In this document: positions 52,534 to 61,407 of the stretch, piece after piece
Position numbering within the stretch: the stretch's first letter is position 1
Layout of the letters: every line of letters begins with the position of its first letter
Source of the DNA: Planctomycetia bacterium
GTDB taxonomy: Bacteria; Planctomycetota; UBA1135; GCA-002686595
Direction of reading: 5' to 3'
NCBI GenBank assembly: GCA_005778045.1
Contig: SXKQ01000153.1
Location: 12,926 to 76,925 of the forward strand
DNA: 64,000 bases
The notes under the pieces: model-generated
Databases searched by the model: none
What the model was told of the DNA's origin: nothing
What the model saw: the letters and a program-made list of their open reading frames with translations, nothing else
Program-made: the position numbers and the translations under genes

Positions 52534-53457
52534 CTAGCTGCGCTCCTTCCACTTCTTGGCGAGCTCGATGGCCTCGAACACGGGCAGGTTGGCGATCGGG
52601 AGGTCACCGTCGACGATGCCGCGCATGGCGTTGATGGCCGCGATGCGGATCGAGTTGTCGGTGCTGTCGAGCTGCAATTTCACGGCCGCGAGCGCGTCCT
52701 GCGTGCCGCAGCCCGCGAGCAGGTGGAGCGCCGCGACTTTCTGCTTGCGGTCGTCCTTGGCGAGCATCTCGAGCGTGAACTTCGTGGACTCGCCATCGCG
52801 CACGCCCGCGAGCGCCGCGCGGATCTCGACGCCCTTCTTGCCCCACTCGGTGACCGCGGTGCGACCGAGCACATCGAGCCCCTCATGGGAGCCGGCTGCC
52901 GTCGCGCACAGCGCGGCCGTGTACAACTCGGCCTCGCCGCCCTCGAGCTTCTCGTCCTTGGCGAGCGCCGCTCGCGCCTTGCCCAGCGCGTCCTGCGCGC
53001 CCTTTGCCAGCTCGCGATCGGGGAACGCCGCGCAGCGCGCGAGCGCCCACGTGCGCACGTCGCGCGACTTGTCCGCGAAGCACGGCGCGAGCAGTCGCGT
53101 GTGCTCCGCGGCCGTCACGCGGTCGAGCACCGCCTCGATACGCAGGCGCGCCTCTACGTTGCGCTCCTTGCCCATGGCGGCGATCAGTCCGGGCGCCACC
53201 ATCGCACCCGCGGCGACGAGCGCGGCGTCGGCCTGCTCGGCCATCTCCGGCGTGCCGGCCTTGCGCAGGCGCTCGATGTCGGTCTTGACCGTCGCGGCCT
53301 TGTCCGCCGGAATCGCAGGCCAATCGCTCGCGCGCACGACGTCCTTCGTGGCCTCGCCCGCGCGCGGCGCGGCGTCTCCCTTCTGCCGGAACAGGGGGTC
53401 CTGTGCGGCGGCGGCGAGCGGGGCGAGGGCGAGCGCGGCGGCGACGAGCAGTTTCAA
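52534..53457 (-). CDS. exported HEAT-repeat protein
   Basis: From the TTG at 53457 this is a 307-residue protein with a signal peptide (KLLVAAALALAPLAAAAQ). The rest is alpha-helical and made of HEAT-like repeats: MVAPGLIAAMGKERNVEARLRIEAVLDRV, LAPCFADKSRDVRTWALARCA, EMLAKDDRKQKVAALHLLAGCG and LQLDSTDNSIRIAAINAMRGI. HEAT repeats bind other proteins; no catalytic residues are seen. The start overlaps the stop of the parvulin-like gene, and the next gene starts 19 bases after its end. A periplasmic scaffold role is likely. Confidence 0.82.
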   Translation of the reverse strand: MKLLVAAALALAPLAAAAQDPLFRQKGDAAPRAGEATKDVVRASDWPAIPADKAATVKTDIERLRKAGTPEMAEQADAALVAAGAMVAPGLIAAMGKERNVEARLRIEAVLDRVTAAEHTRLLAPCFADKSRDVRTWALARCAAFPDRELAKGAQDALGKARAALAKDEKLEGGEAELYTAALCATAAGSHEGLDVLGRTAVTEWGKKGVEIRAALAGVRDGESTKFTLEMLAKDDRKQKVAALHLLAGCGTQDALAAVKLQLDSTDNSIRIAAINAMRGIVDGDLPIANLPVFEAIELAKKWKERS

Positions 53458-54140
53458 CGGGGACCTTGCATGCGATGGAGGAGCGACGCCGGAGGGATGT
53501 CGGCCCACGCCGGGTCGATCACTGTCAGGCGGTGCCTATCGTACGCTCGGTCCACGTCCTGCTTGACGGTCTCGGTGGGAAGCCAAGGAAAGAGAAAAGC
53601 CTCGACGCGCACCGTGGTCGCCATGGGGACCGGGCCGTCGGTGCGGCCGAGGCGGCGCAGCACCACGAACGTGCCCGCTTCCTCGATCACCTCGCTCCAC
53701 TCGCCTTCGGGGAGGTCGAGAGTCACGCCCCAGGGCAGGATCCCGAGTTCCCCAAAGCCGCCCTCGACGAGTTCGCCCACGCTGCCGTCCTCGCGCGCCG
53801 GTCCGGTGTACGTGCCGGCGGCGAGTGCCCCGCGCAGGGCCTCGGCCTCGGCCTTGGCCTTGGCGTGGGCCTCGGGAGCGAGCAAGCGCGCGACGTGGCG
53901 GGGCAGCACGATGTTGGTGAGCGCGAGGCGGCGCAGGTGCGCGGGGCTGGCGGCGGGCTCGAGGCGCTCGACGTACACGCTGGCCTCGTCGATCTCGTGG
54001 CCCTCGATGCCGACGCGGTCGTCGAGCGCGAAGGCGACGCAGGAGGCGAACTTCGGCGCGGGCGCGGGCTGGCAGGCGACGATCGGAACCGAGACGAGGG
54101 CGAGCGCCGCGAGCGCGGCGTGGAGGGGGAAAGTGCGCAT
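53454..54140 (-). CDS. lipoprotein with parvulin-like (PpiC) domain
   Basis: This 228-residue protein has a signal peptide ending SVPIVAC, a possible lipobox with Cys23. The central part (about 65-180) resembles a parvulin fold: LRRLALTNIVLP at the first strand, a helix rich in Ala/Lys/Glu (AHAKAKAEAEALRGALA), GGFGELGILPWG and the WSEVIEEAGTFVVLRRLGR strands. The ILPWG part matches the common G-x-LG-x-F/W motif. It may be a periplasmic peptidyl-prolyl isomerase or a chaperone relative. It is second in the operon, 6 bases after the 231-residue unknown. Confidence 0.7.
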   Translation of the reverse strand: MRTFPLHAALAALALVSVPIVACQPAPAPKFASCVAFALDDRVGIEGHEIDEASVYVERLEPAASPAHLRRLALTNIVLPRHVARLLAPEAHAKAKAEAEALRGALAAGTYTGPAREDGSVGELVEGGFGELGILPWGVTLDLPEGEWSEVIEEAGTFVVLRRLGRTDGPVPMATTVRVEAFLFPWLPTETVKQDVDRAYDRHRLTVIDPAWADIPPASLLHRMQGPR

Positions 54141-54146
54141 GGGACT

Positions 54147-54842
54147 TCAGGCCTTGAGGCGGATGTCGAAGCGGCTCACGAACTGCAGGGTGCGCGTGGT
54201 CAGGAACTCGTAGGCCTCGAGCACGTGCTGCTCGAGCGGCTCGAGGCCGCGGGCCACGAGGATCGGCGGGAAGGAGGCCTGGTTCTCGAGGAACAAGGAG
54301 CGCGGGTCGCCGTGGAAGGACTCGATGCGCAGCGCGTGGGCGTTGGGCTGGGTCTCGTTGGGCGGGAACACGAGGCGCAGGCCGTAGAGCTGCGGATTGC
54401 GGCCGAAGTCCCCGATCTCCTCCGAGAAGCTGAACATGCCTTCCTTCATGTACTCGCGCGAGTCGCGGAAACAGCGCGGGTTGGCCAGCGTGCGCAGGGT
54501 GACCTGATGGGCGGTCAGGACCTGCACGCCGAGCAGCTCGCAAGCCTGCTGGCTGATACGGCGCACGCGCTGGGCGAACTCCTCGACGGTCAGGGGAGAG
54601 AGCTCCTCGCGGAACACCATGCGGTCGGAGGCGAAGTTGACCGATGAGATCGCGCCGGGCCGCGCGGCCGGGTTCGAGAGGGCGGCGCCGTCTTGCAGGA
54701 CGGAGAAGTCGGTATAGACAGGGTGACCCTGCTCGAAGAGCTGGTTGTGCAGCCGCTGGAGCCGCGCGGGGTCCGGCTCGACCAGCGGGTGCAGGATTTC
54801 GCTGTGCAGGGCAATCGTGCGCGGGGCGTAGTGCATATCCAT
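54147..54842 (-). CDS. conserved-looking protein of unknown function
   Basis: This 231-residue protein has no signal peptide and no membrane helix, and I do not recognise its family. It is rich in hydrophobic and charged residues as in a globular mixed alpha/beta protein. Segments such as YTDFSVLQDGAAL, ISSVNFASDRMVFREEL and LYGLRLVFPPNE suggest beta strands alternating with helices, a layout loosely like TIGR04255 proteins, but this is not secure. It is the first gene of a four-gene operon whose other members are exported. The start at the ATG at 54842 gives MDMHYAPRT; a second in-frame ATG follows two codons later. Confidence 0.72.
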   Translation of the reverse strand: MDMHYAPRTIALHSEILHPLVEPDPARLQRLHNQLFEQGHPVYTDFSVLQDGAALSNPAARPGAISSVNFASDRMVFREELSPLTVEEFAQRVRRISQQACELLGVQVLTAHQVTLRTLANPRCFRDSREYMKEGMFSFSEEIGDFGRNPQLYGLRLVFPPNETQPNAHALRIESFHGDPRSLFLENQASFPPILVARGLEPLEQHVLEAYEFLTTRTLQFVSRFDIRLKA

Positions 54843-55070
54843 CGTCCCCTAGTCTAAGACGCTCCGCAGCGCTCCCAAGGACGCTCGACCCCGCCCGAGG
54901 GCTCCGCAAGGCTCATTGGGCCCAGCCGTGGGCCGGCGGGGCTGATTTCGACCAGCCTTCGTTAACCTTCTGGTGCTGCGGGCCGTAATGAGCCCGTCGG
55001 GTCCCCGCGCGGGTTCCGTCCTCAGACCCCTCCTCCGGCCCCTCGCGGGCTCGCAACCGCCTCACGACCC
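54843..55070. promoter_or_regulatory. divergent intergenic region
   Basis: These 228 bases separate a minus-strand four-gene operon from the large exported-protein gene. The segment 54950-54990 (ttcgttaacc ... taatgag) is the least GC-rich part and may contain a plus-strand promoter. No certain -35/-10 pair, operator or small ORF was seen. Confidence 0.35.
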
Positions 55071-56966
55071 ATGCTGTCGCACCTCGGCCTCTGCCTCATC
55101 GCCCTCGCCCCGCAGGGCGCCCCCGCCGCTCTGACACCCGCCAAGCCGGCCGTCGCGGCCTTAGCCTCGTCGGACGGCGCGGCCAAGGGCGCGACTTCGC
55201 TGTTCGGCGAGCCGCTCTTCGTTCACGGCCGCCGCATCACCGACGACGAGATCCAGCGCTTCCTGTGCGCCTCGGTCGGCGCGCGCGATTTCGACACGAT
55301 CAAGTTCTCGATCCTCGTCGACGAGGAACTTCAGAAGCGCAAGCAGCAGGGTGCCACGCCCGAGGAGCTCGCGCGCTACGAGGTCGGCGACGCGGACCTC
55401 GACGCGCGCCTCGCCCGCGAGCGCGACGACTTCCTGCTGCGTTACCCGACGCTCGACTTCGCGACCGAGGTAGGCCGCGCCGAGCTCTCGCTGGAGCTCT
55501 TCCGCGAGCGCCTGCGCCAGACCATGCGCTTCGACCGCGCGTTCCGCCCCGAGAACCCGCTCGAGTGGCCGGAGATCACCAAGGCGATCATCGCCGAGGA
55601 ACTCGGCGAGGCGTGGTACGAAGACGAGCGCGTCAGCTACGCGAGCCGCTTGCGCCGGCTGTTGAACACCGAAGAGCTGACGCTGGTCGCGCAGGGCTAC
55701 CGCCCATTGCTCGAGAAGCTCGCCGCCATCGATCCAAGCGACACCGGCACGCTGGTGGCGGCGATCGAAGATCCCGAGGTGGCGGCCGCGCTCGCGGCCC
55801 TCAAGGCTGCTGGCAAGGGCGAGATCCCGGCCGACGACCCGATCGCGGTCGACGCCGTGCGCGGCACGATCCTGATGGCGCTCAACACGTGGGCCATCGT
55901 GCAGACCGATCTCGACGAGATCGCTGCCGCGCTCCCGCCGCCCGCCGCTGACGCGCCCAAGGACGCCGCCGCCGCCCTCGAGCGCGCGCGCCGCGTGATG
56001 GCGATCGTGCAGGGCGTGCCGATGATGATGGACACGATCTGGAGCCGCATCGCTCCGTTCTGCACGCCGGACCTCGTCGACGAGGCCAAGCGCTTCCTCG
56101 CGCAAGTGGCGCTGCTCGAGCACGAGCTCGCCGCCAAGGGCACGCTGCTCACCCCGGCGCAGTTCCGCGAGTGGTGGCCGTCCACCTCCAAGCAGGGCAA
56201 GCCGTCCTACTCCGAGTACCTCTCGCAGCACGAGATGCTCTCAAGCCAAGTGCTGGGCTTCCCGTCGCTCCCGGCCTTCGCGAGCTACATGCGCGTGCAG
56301 GAGGGCCACAAGCGCGCCATCGCCGCGGACCTCGCGCGCGACGAGCTGCTCGCGCCGACCCTGCCGGTGATCAACCAGATCGCGGGCGCATCGAAGCTCT
56401 CCGTCGACGTACTGTTCGTCTCCGCCTTCGACTTCTCGAACAACAGCTGGAAGGCGAGCGGCTTCCCCGGGGCCCGCGAGCGCGCGCTCGCGATCAAGTC
56501 CGACCTCGACAAGGGTGCCGAGTGGCGTCCGACGCTCGAGCTCTACAGCGAGTTCTGGGACCCGCCGATGCCTGAGACCGGCAACAAGCCGATGCAGAAC
56601 TTCTACTTCAAGGGCACCTTCGGCGATCAGCCGCAGACCCGCAACCAGCTGCAGGGCTACATCGGCGACAGCGACTACCGCTCGTTCCTGTTCGGCGCGG
56701 GCGTCACCGACCAGATCTTCTTCGAGCAGAAGATGGGCTCGATCGACGGCCCGTGGCGCGGCCCCAAGGGCTATTACATCGCGCGCATTACCGGCAAGAC
56801 GCCGCCGACCAAGCCGCTCGACCTGAACGAGCCCAAGCACCGCGAGATCGTCGAGTACTTCTACCTGAAGAATTCGCTGGCCGCCCGCGCCCGCGCGCTG
56901 CTGCGCGAAGGCGTCGACAACGGCAACGTGAAGGGCCTCATCGCGCCCCCGGGCCTCGAAGACTGA
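55071..56966 (+). CDS. large exported protein, possible SurA/parvulin-like chaperone
   Basis: This 631-residue protein has an N-terminal hydrophobic segment (MLSHLGLCLIALAPQG) that looks like a weak signal peptide. Residues ~40-200 are helical and charged, with repeated F-D-T-I-K-F-S-I-L-V-D-E-E-L and LSLELFRERLRQTMRFDRAF segments like the N-terminal chaperone region of SurA-type proteins. Residues ~440-610 contain GARERALAIKSDLDKGAEWRPTL and RGPKGYYIARITGKTPPTKP, which recall parvulin modules. No confident family match can be given. It stands alone, convergent with the molybdopterin oxidoreductase gene across a strong terminator. Confidence 0.7.
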   Translation: MLSHLGLCLIALAPQGAPAALTPAKPAVAALASSDGAAKGATSLFGEPLFVHGRRITDDEIQRFLCASVGARDFDTIKFSILVDEELQKRKQQGATPEELARYEVGDADLDARLARERDDFLLRYPTLDFATEVGRAELSLELFRERLRQTMRFDRAFRPENPLEWPEITKAIIAEELGEAWYEDERVSYASRLRRLLNTEELTLVAQGYRPLLEKLAAIDPSDTGTLVAAIEDPEVAAALAALKAAGKGEIPADDPIAVDAVRGTILMALNTWAIVQTDLDEIAAALPPPAADAPKDAAAALERARRVMAIVQGVPMMMDTIWSRIAPFCTPDLVDEAKRFLAQVALLEHELAAKGTLLTPAQFREWWPSTSKQGKPSYSEYLSQHEMLSSQVLGFPSLPAFASYMRVQEGHKRAIAADLARDELLAPTLPVINQIAGASKLSVDVLFVSAFDFSNNSWKASGFPGARERALAIKSDLDKGAEWRPTLELYSEFWDPPMPETGNKPMQNFYFKGTFGDQPQTRNQLQGYIGDSDYRSFLFGAGVTDQIFFEQKMGSIDGPWRGPKGYYIARITGKTPPTKPLDLNEPKHREIVEYFYLKNSLAARARALLREGVDNGNVKGLIAPPGLED

Positions 56967-57007
56967 GCCGCGCCGCGAGCGCGGAACTCGCGCGCACTGC
57001 ACATCGA

Positions 57008-57042
57008 GCGGGCCGTCCGGCACACTGCGCCGGGCGGCCCGC
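57008..57042. terminator. strong bidirectional hairpin terminator
   Basis: The arms 57008-57021 and 57029-57042 pair over 14 bp with one G-U, around a 7-base loop (acactgc). It lies in the 100-base gap between two convergent genes and probably stops transcription from both. This is the most stable hairpin noticed in the window. Confidence 0.75.
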
Positions 57043-57066
57043 CTTGCTCGCTGGCGACACGATTTC

Positions 57067-59850
57067 CTAGGAGCCCGGGAGCTTGTCGGCCTCGAGCTTG
57101 TAGGCCTCGGGCGCGGGCTTGACGGCGCGGGCGAAGTGCAGCGGGCGGCGTAGGGGGCCCGTCACGGGGCGGGCCTTGGCGAGCCACTCGTGGTAGACGG
57201 CCATGGACTTGGTGGTGTCGACGACGACGTCGCCGTGGACGTCGCCGGCGTGCGCCCGCTCGACCTTCACGGCTTGGTGCCAGCAGTGCATCCCGCTCAC
57301 GGGGTCGGGCTGCACGGGGAAGGTCAGGTTCTGATGCACGCCGCCGTCGCTCCACCAGATGCGGCCCGAGTCAGGGTCGGAGGACGCGAAGGGCTTGATG
57401 TCCTCGATGCGGCGGAAGCGGTACTGGCCGGGCGCGAGCTCCTCGCGGCGCACGAGCGGCATGGCATAGGTGTCCTGCGCGACGTTCTCGAACAGGCGCC
57501 AGCGGCCGAGGTGGTGCGAGCAGGCGACGACGCCGGGCCGCACGCCCTCGGTGACCCAGACCTTGTTGACGAAGTGCCCGATGCGCGTCGAGACGCGCAC
57601 GAGGTCGAGCGTGTCGACCCCGATGAGCTTCGCATCCTCGGGGTGGATCCACACGGGGTTCGTGTTCGAGAGCTCGTAGAGCCACTTCGAGTTCGCCGAG
57701 CGCGTGTGGATCAAGGTCGGCAGGCGGAACGTCGGCACGAGCACGTACTCGCCCTTCGAGTGGTCGAACTTGCCCTGATGCACGTGGCTGCGGATGTACT
57801 CCGGCGTCGCGTACTCGGGCCAGCCCCAGTCGACCATGGTCTTCGAGAAGATTTCGCAGCGCTTCGAGGGCGTGTTGAAGCCCGCGCGCGGCGCGCCCGA
57901 GGCGACGATCGCGACCGGCTTGCCGTCCTTCTCGAGCGTGCCCTCGCCGCGGTCGGCGGCTCCGGCGGCGTCGGCCGCCTTCATGTGCGCTTCCCACGTG
58001 CCTTCCTTGACGAGGAACGCACCGTGGCGGCGCATGTAGTCGAGCGGCGTGAGCCCTCCCTCGGCGGCGGCCTCCGGCAGGCCCGGCACGGAGTTCTCGA
58101 AGATCCAGCGGTAGTACTCGGTGACCGTGATCTTCTCACCCTTGCGGTAGGGCGACTCGTACCACTTGCGGATGCCGAGCGAGCCGTCGGCGTCGATGCG
58201 CCACGAGAGCTCGATCCAGAACTCGTCTTCTTCCCACACCTCGCCGGGGTTGGCCTGCCAGGTGAACTCCACGGACTTGCCCAAGCGCTCCATGGCGACG
58301 CGGCGCACCGGCTGGCGGAAGCCGATCCACTGCGCGGCGTGGGTCTCCTGGCTCTGGAGGTCGTGGCGTTCGGCGCCGACGCCCATCGGCAGCACGTAGT
58401 CGGCGTACTGCGCGGTTTCGCTCCACGTCGGCGTGAGCGCGGCGTGCAGCTCGACCTTGGCCTCGTCGCGCAGGACTTCTTCCCACACCATGCCGTCGGG
58501 GTTGGTCCAGACGGGGTTGTAGACGCGCGTGAAGTAGGCCGCGAGCTTGCCGCGACCATCTTTCAGGAAGTGGGGTAGCAGGAAGCTGAGCTCGTGGTGC
58601 GACAGCGGCCACTCGCGCGGGTAGAGCAGCTCGTTCCATACCTGCTGCGGCGGCGGCTTGACGAACGGCGCGGGCACGAACTTGTCCTGCACGTTCATGT
58701 TGGTGCCGCCCTTCGCGCCGACGGCGCCGACGAGCACGCCGACGAACTGCAGACAGCGCGCGACCTGCCAGCCGCCCTCGTTGCCCGAGGCGGCGTTGCG
58801 CCACACGTGCGACGCGAACGCGCGCTTGGCCGCGCCGATCGCGCGCGCGACCTCGAGGATCGTCTTCGCATCGACGCCGCATTCCGCCGCGGCCTTCTCG
58901 GGTGCCGCGTAGGCGTAGCGCGCCTTGAGCGACTCGATGAAGCGCTCGAAGGTCGTGGGCTCTCCGGGGTGCGCCCACGCGAGGTAGTCGCGCCAGTTGA
59001 CCCACTCCTCGAGGAACTCGCGGTCGTAGAGCCCCTCGTGCAGCAGCACGTGCGCGAAGGAGAGCAGCAGCAGCGCCTCGGTACCCGGATATGGTGCGAG
59101 CCACCAGTCGGACATCGAGGCCGTGTTCGAGAGCCGCACGTCGACGGTGCAGAGCTTCGCGCCCTTGAGCTTGCCGTCGATGATGCGTTGGGCGTGCGGG
59201 TTGAAGTAATGGCCGGTCTCGAGGTGGCTCGAGAGCAGCAGGATGAACTTGGCGTTCTCGTGGTCGGGCGAGGGGCGGTCCGCGCCGGTCCACAACGTGT
59301 AACCGAGGCGCGCGGCGCCGCTGCACACGTTGGTGTGGCTGTTGTGGCCGTCGACACCCCAGCTCTGCAGCACGCGGTCCATGTAGCCGTCGTGGCCCGG
59401 GCGCCCGACGTGGTACATGACCTCGGTCTTGCGGCCTTCGACGAGCGCTTTCCGAATCTGCGCCGCGAAGGTGTCGAGCACGTGGTCCCAGCTCACGCGC
59501 TCCCACTTGCCCGAGCCGCGCGGGCCGACGCGCTTCATCGGATAAAGAACACGGCCCGTGTCGTTCACCTGGTTGAGCGTCGCCGGTCCCTTCGCGCAGT
59601 TGCGCCCGCGCGAGCCGGGGTGGAACGGGTTGCCCTCGAACTTCTTGATCGAGAGGTCCTGCTTGTCGACGTACGCCACGAGCCCGCAAGCGGCTTCGCA
59701 GTTGAAGCACGTCGTCGGCACGAGCATGTAGCTGTTCGTCTCGCGCCGCGGCCAGGCCTTGGCGTCGAGCAGCTCGACATGGTCCCACGTCTCCGGCCGC
59801 GGGAAGTTCTCAATCGGCGTGACGTTCAGCGTTGCGGGATCGTGGCTCAT
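57067..59850 (-). CDS. molybdopterin-dependent oxidoreductase, catalytic subunit (DMSO reductase superfamily)
   Basis: This 927-residue enzyme has an N-terminal 4Fe-4S site (C48, C51, C55 in TTCFNCEAACG, and C85 in GRNCAKG) and three bis-MGD domains. The likely Mo ligand is C176 in NSHTNVCSGAARLG, as in Cys-ligated members such as formate, polysulfide and some nitrate-reductase-like enzymes. DWWLAPYPGTEALLL and WTNPDGMVWEE are cofactor-binding segments. No twin-arginine signal is visible, so it may face the cytoplasm or be carried by a partner. It overlaps the fused Fe-S/membrane subunit gene by 4 bases. The substrate cannot be told from sequence. Its cofactor would depend on MoaA (13048). 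Confidence 0.91.
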   Translation of the reverse strand: MSHDPATLNVTPIENFPRPETWDHVELLDAKAWPRRETNSYMLVPTTCFNCEAACGLVAYVDKQDLSIKKFEGNPFHPGSRGRNCAKGPATLNQVNDTGRVLYPMKRVGPRGSGKWERVSWDHVLDTFAAQIRKALVEGRKTEVMYHVGRPGHDGYMDRVLQSWGVDGHNSHTNVCSGAARLGYTLWTGADRPSPDHENAKFILLLSSHLETGHYFNPHAQRIIDGKLKGAKLCTVDVRLSNTASMSDWWLAPYPGTEALLLLSFAHVLLHEGLYDREFLEEWVNWRDYLAWAHPGEPTTFERFIESLKARYAYAAPEKAAAECGVDAKTILEVARAIGAAKRAFASHVWRNAASGNEGGWQVARCLQFVGVLVGAVGAKGGTNMNVQDKFVPAPFVKPPPQQVWNELLYPREWPLSHHELSFLLPHFLKDGRGKLAAYFTRVYNPVWTNPDGMVWEEVLRDEAKVELHAALTPTWSETAQYADYVLPMGVGAERHDLQSQETHAAQWIGFRQPVRRVAMERLGKSVEFTWQANPGEVWEEDEFWIELSWRIDADGSLGIRKWYESPYRKGEKITVTEYYRWIFENSVPGLPEAAAEGGLTPLDYMRRHGAFLVKEGTWEAHMKAADAAGAADRGEGTLEKDGKPVAIVASGAPRAGFNTPSKRCEIFSKTMVDWGWPEYATPEYIRSHVHQGKFDHSKGEYVLVPTFRLPTLIHTRSANSKWLYELSNTNPVWIHPEDAKLIGVDTLDLVRVSTRIGHFVNKVWVTEGVRPGVVACSHHLGRWRLFENVAQDTYAMPLVRREELAPGQYRFRRIEDIKPFASSDPDSGRIWWSDGGVHQNLTFPVQPDPVSGMHCWHQAVKVERAHAGDVHGDVVVDTTKSMAVYHEWLAKARPVTGPLRRPLHFARAVKPAPEAYKLEADKLPGS

Positions 59851-61343
59851 GACAGCGGCGGGAGCTGGGCGGCGCGGACGTAGGCGTGCTTGTAGACGAA
59901 CAGGCCCGCGAGGGCCGGGAGCCACGCGAGGTACGGGGCGAGGAAGCACAGGCCGAGCGCGGCGCCGACGCCGACGACGAGCCCGAACTTGTAGGCCTTC
60001 AGAGGCCCGAGGCGCACGACGTCGAGGAACGCCGAGGCCTGCCGCGCGTTGTCGGTGTCGTGGCGGCCGTGGCGCTCGAGCAGCACGAACACCGCGTGCA
60101 GCGCGAGCGAGACGACGGCAATCCACAGCAGTGCCCGGCTGTCCGAGTTTGCCGCGAGCAGCGCCACCGAGCCGCACAGCGCGGCCTGCACGAGCAGGTG
60201 GGGGAGCAGCTTCTTCGACTGCCACAGGTCACGGCCCTCGCACTGGGCGAACAGGTACGCGGTGTAGCCCGCGACGCCGAGGCCGAGCACGGCGTTGAGC
60301 CAGCGCAGGGGCCCGAGCAGCGCGCCGAAGGCCTGCGGGTCGTCACCGAAGTGCTGCAGCGCGAGGATGCCAAGCGCGGCGGCCACTGTGCCGGTGAAGG
60401 CCATCAGGATCCACGCGCCCTTGACCAGCCAGCTCTTCGTGTTCGGACGCGTGAGCAGCGTCAGGAACTTCATCGGGCGCTTGAGGTCCTCGACGAGCAG
60501 GAAGGTCGTCACCGCGGTGAAGACGAGCGCGAGGAGCTCCGGCAGCATGCGCTGCCAGCCTGTGTGCAGCCCGAAGTGCCCCGCGAAGGGCGCGAGCATC
60601 GCCGCACCGGCCGCGAGGCCCTTGGTGACAAGGTACGCGGCGACGCCGAGGCCCCACTGAACCTTGTGGCCGACGTCGAGCACGGTGCGCACGTTCGGAG
60701 CGGTCGGGACGCTCGCGGGCCACGGCTCGGGCTTGGTCGCGGGCCGCTCGCTCCACAGGTATGTCTCCGGGCGCTCGGGCACGCCGGGCTGCAGGGCCTC
60801 GGGCAGCGTGTCGAGGTAGTGCACGTTGGGGCCGGTACCCTGCTCGGTACGGCGCAGGAGCGTCGGGTGCTCCGCCACCATGCGAGAGATCTTCGAGTCC
60901 TTGTCGTGCAGGTCGCCGAAGACGATCGCCTCCTCGGGGCAGACGATGACGCAGGCCGGCGCGAGGTTCTGCTCTACGCGGTGGGCGCAGAAGTGGCACT
61001 TCTCGATCGCCCCGGAGTCCTCGTTCAGGTAGATCGCGTCGTAGGGGCAGGCCTGCATGCAGGCGCGGCAGCCGATGCATGCGTCCCGGTCGATGTCGAC
61101 GATGCCGTCGGCACGCTTCTCCAGCGCATTGACCGGGCAGATCGTCACGCACGGCGCCTTGGTGCAATGGTTGCACCGCAGCACCGAGAAGTGGCGCTTG
61201 ATGGCCGGGAAGGTCCCCTTCTCCGTGTACTTGACCCAGGTGCGGAAGCTGCCGAGCGGGACGTCGTTCTCGGACTTGCAGGCGACAGTGCAGGCGTGAC
61301 AGCCGATGCATCGTCGATGATCCATCAGGAAGCCGAACTGCAT
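59847..61343 (-). CDS. fused four-cluster ferredoxin and NrfD/PsrC-like membrane subunit
   Basis: This 498-residue protein joins what are usually two subunits. Residues 1-145 carry sixteen cysteines in four 4Fe-4S patterns (C12/15/18/22; C57/60/65/69; C89/92/95/99; C116/119/131/135), as in DmsB/PsrB. After a ~70-residue linker, residues ~215-498 have about eight membrane helices (for example LPELLALVFTAVTTFLLVEDLKRPMKF) in an NrfD/DmsC-like arrangement. It would pass electrons between the quinone pool and the molybdopterin subunit encoded next. The ATG at 61343 starts the operon and overlaps the catalytic gene by 4 bases. Confidence 0.87.
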   Translation of the reverse strand: MQFGFLMDHRRCIGCHACTVACKSENDVPLGSFRTWVKYTEKGTFPAIKRHFSVLRCNHCTKAPCVTICPVNALEKRADGIVDIDRDACIGCRACMQACPYDAIYLNEDSGAIEKCHFCAHRVEQNLAPACVIVCPEEAIVFGDLHDKDSKISRMVAEHPTLLRRTEQGTGPNVHYLDTLPEALQPGVPERPETYLWSERPATKPEPWPASVPTAPNVRTVLDVGHKVQWGLGVAAYLVTKGLAAGAAMLAPFAGHFGLHTGWQRMLPELLALVFTAVTTFLLVEDLKRPMKFLTLLTRPNTKSWLVKGAWILMAFTGTVAAALGILALQHFGDDPQAFGALLGPLRWLNAVLGLGVAGYTAYLFAQCEGRDLWQSKKLLPHLLVQAALCGSVALLAANSDSRALLWIAVVSLALHAVFVLLERHGRHDTDNARQASAFLDVVRLGPLKAYKFGLVVGVGAALGLCFLAPYLAWLPALAGLFVYKHAYVRAAQLPPLS

Positions 61344-61407
61344 AGACCCACTACTCTATCGGGGTGCACTGCGGCGACGGGCAGGTTATCCGTCGCGGGA
61401 GCGGCAC

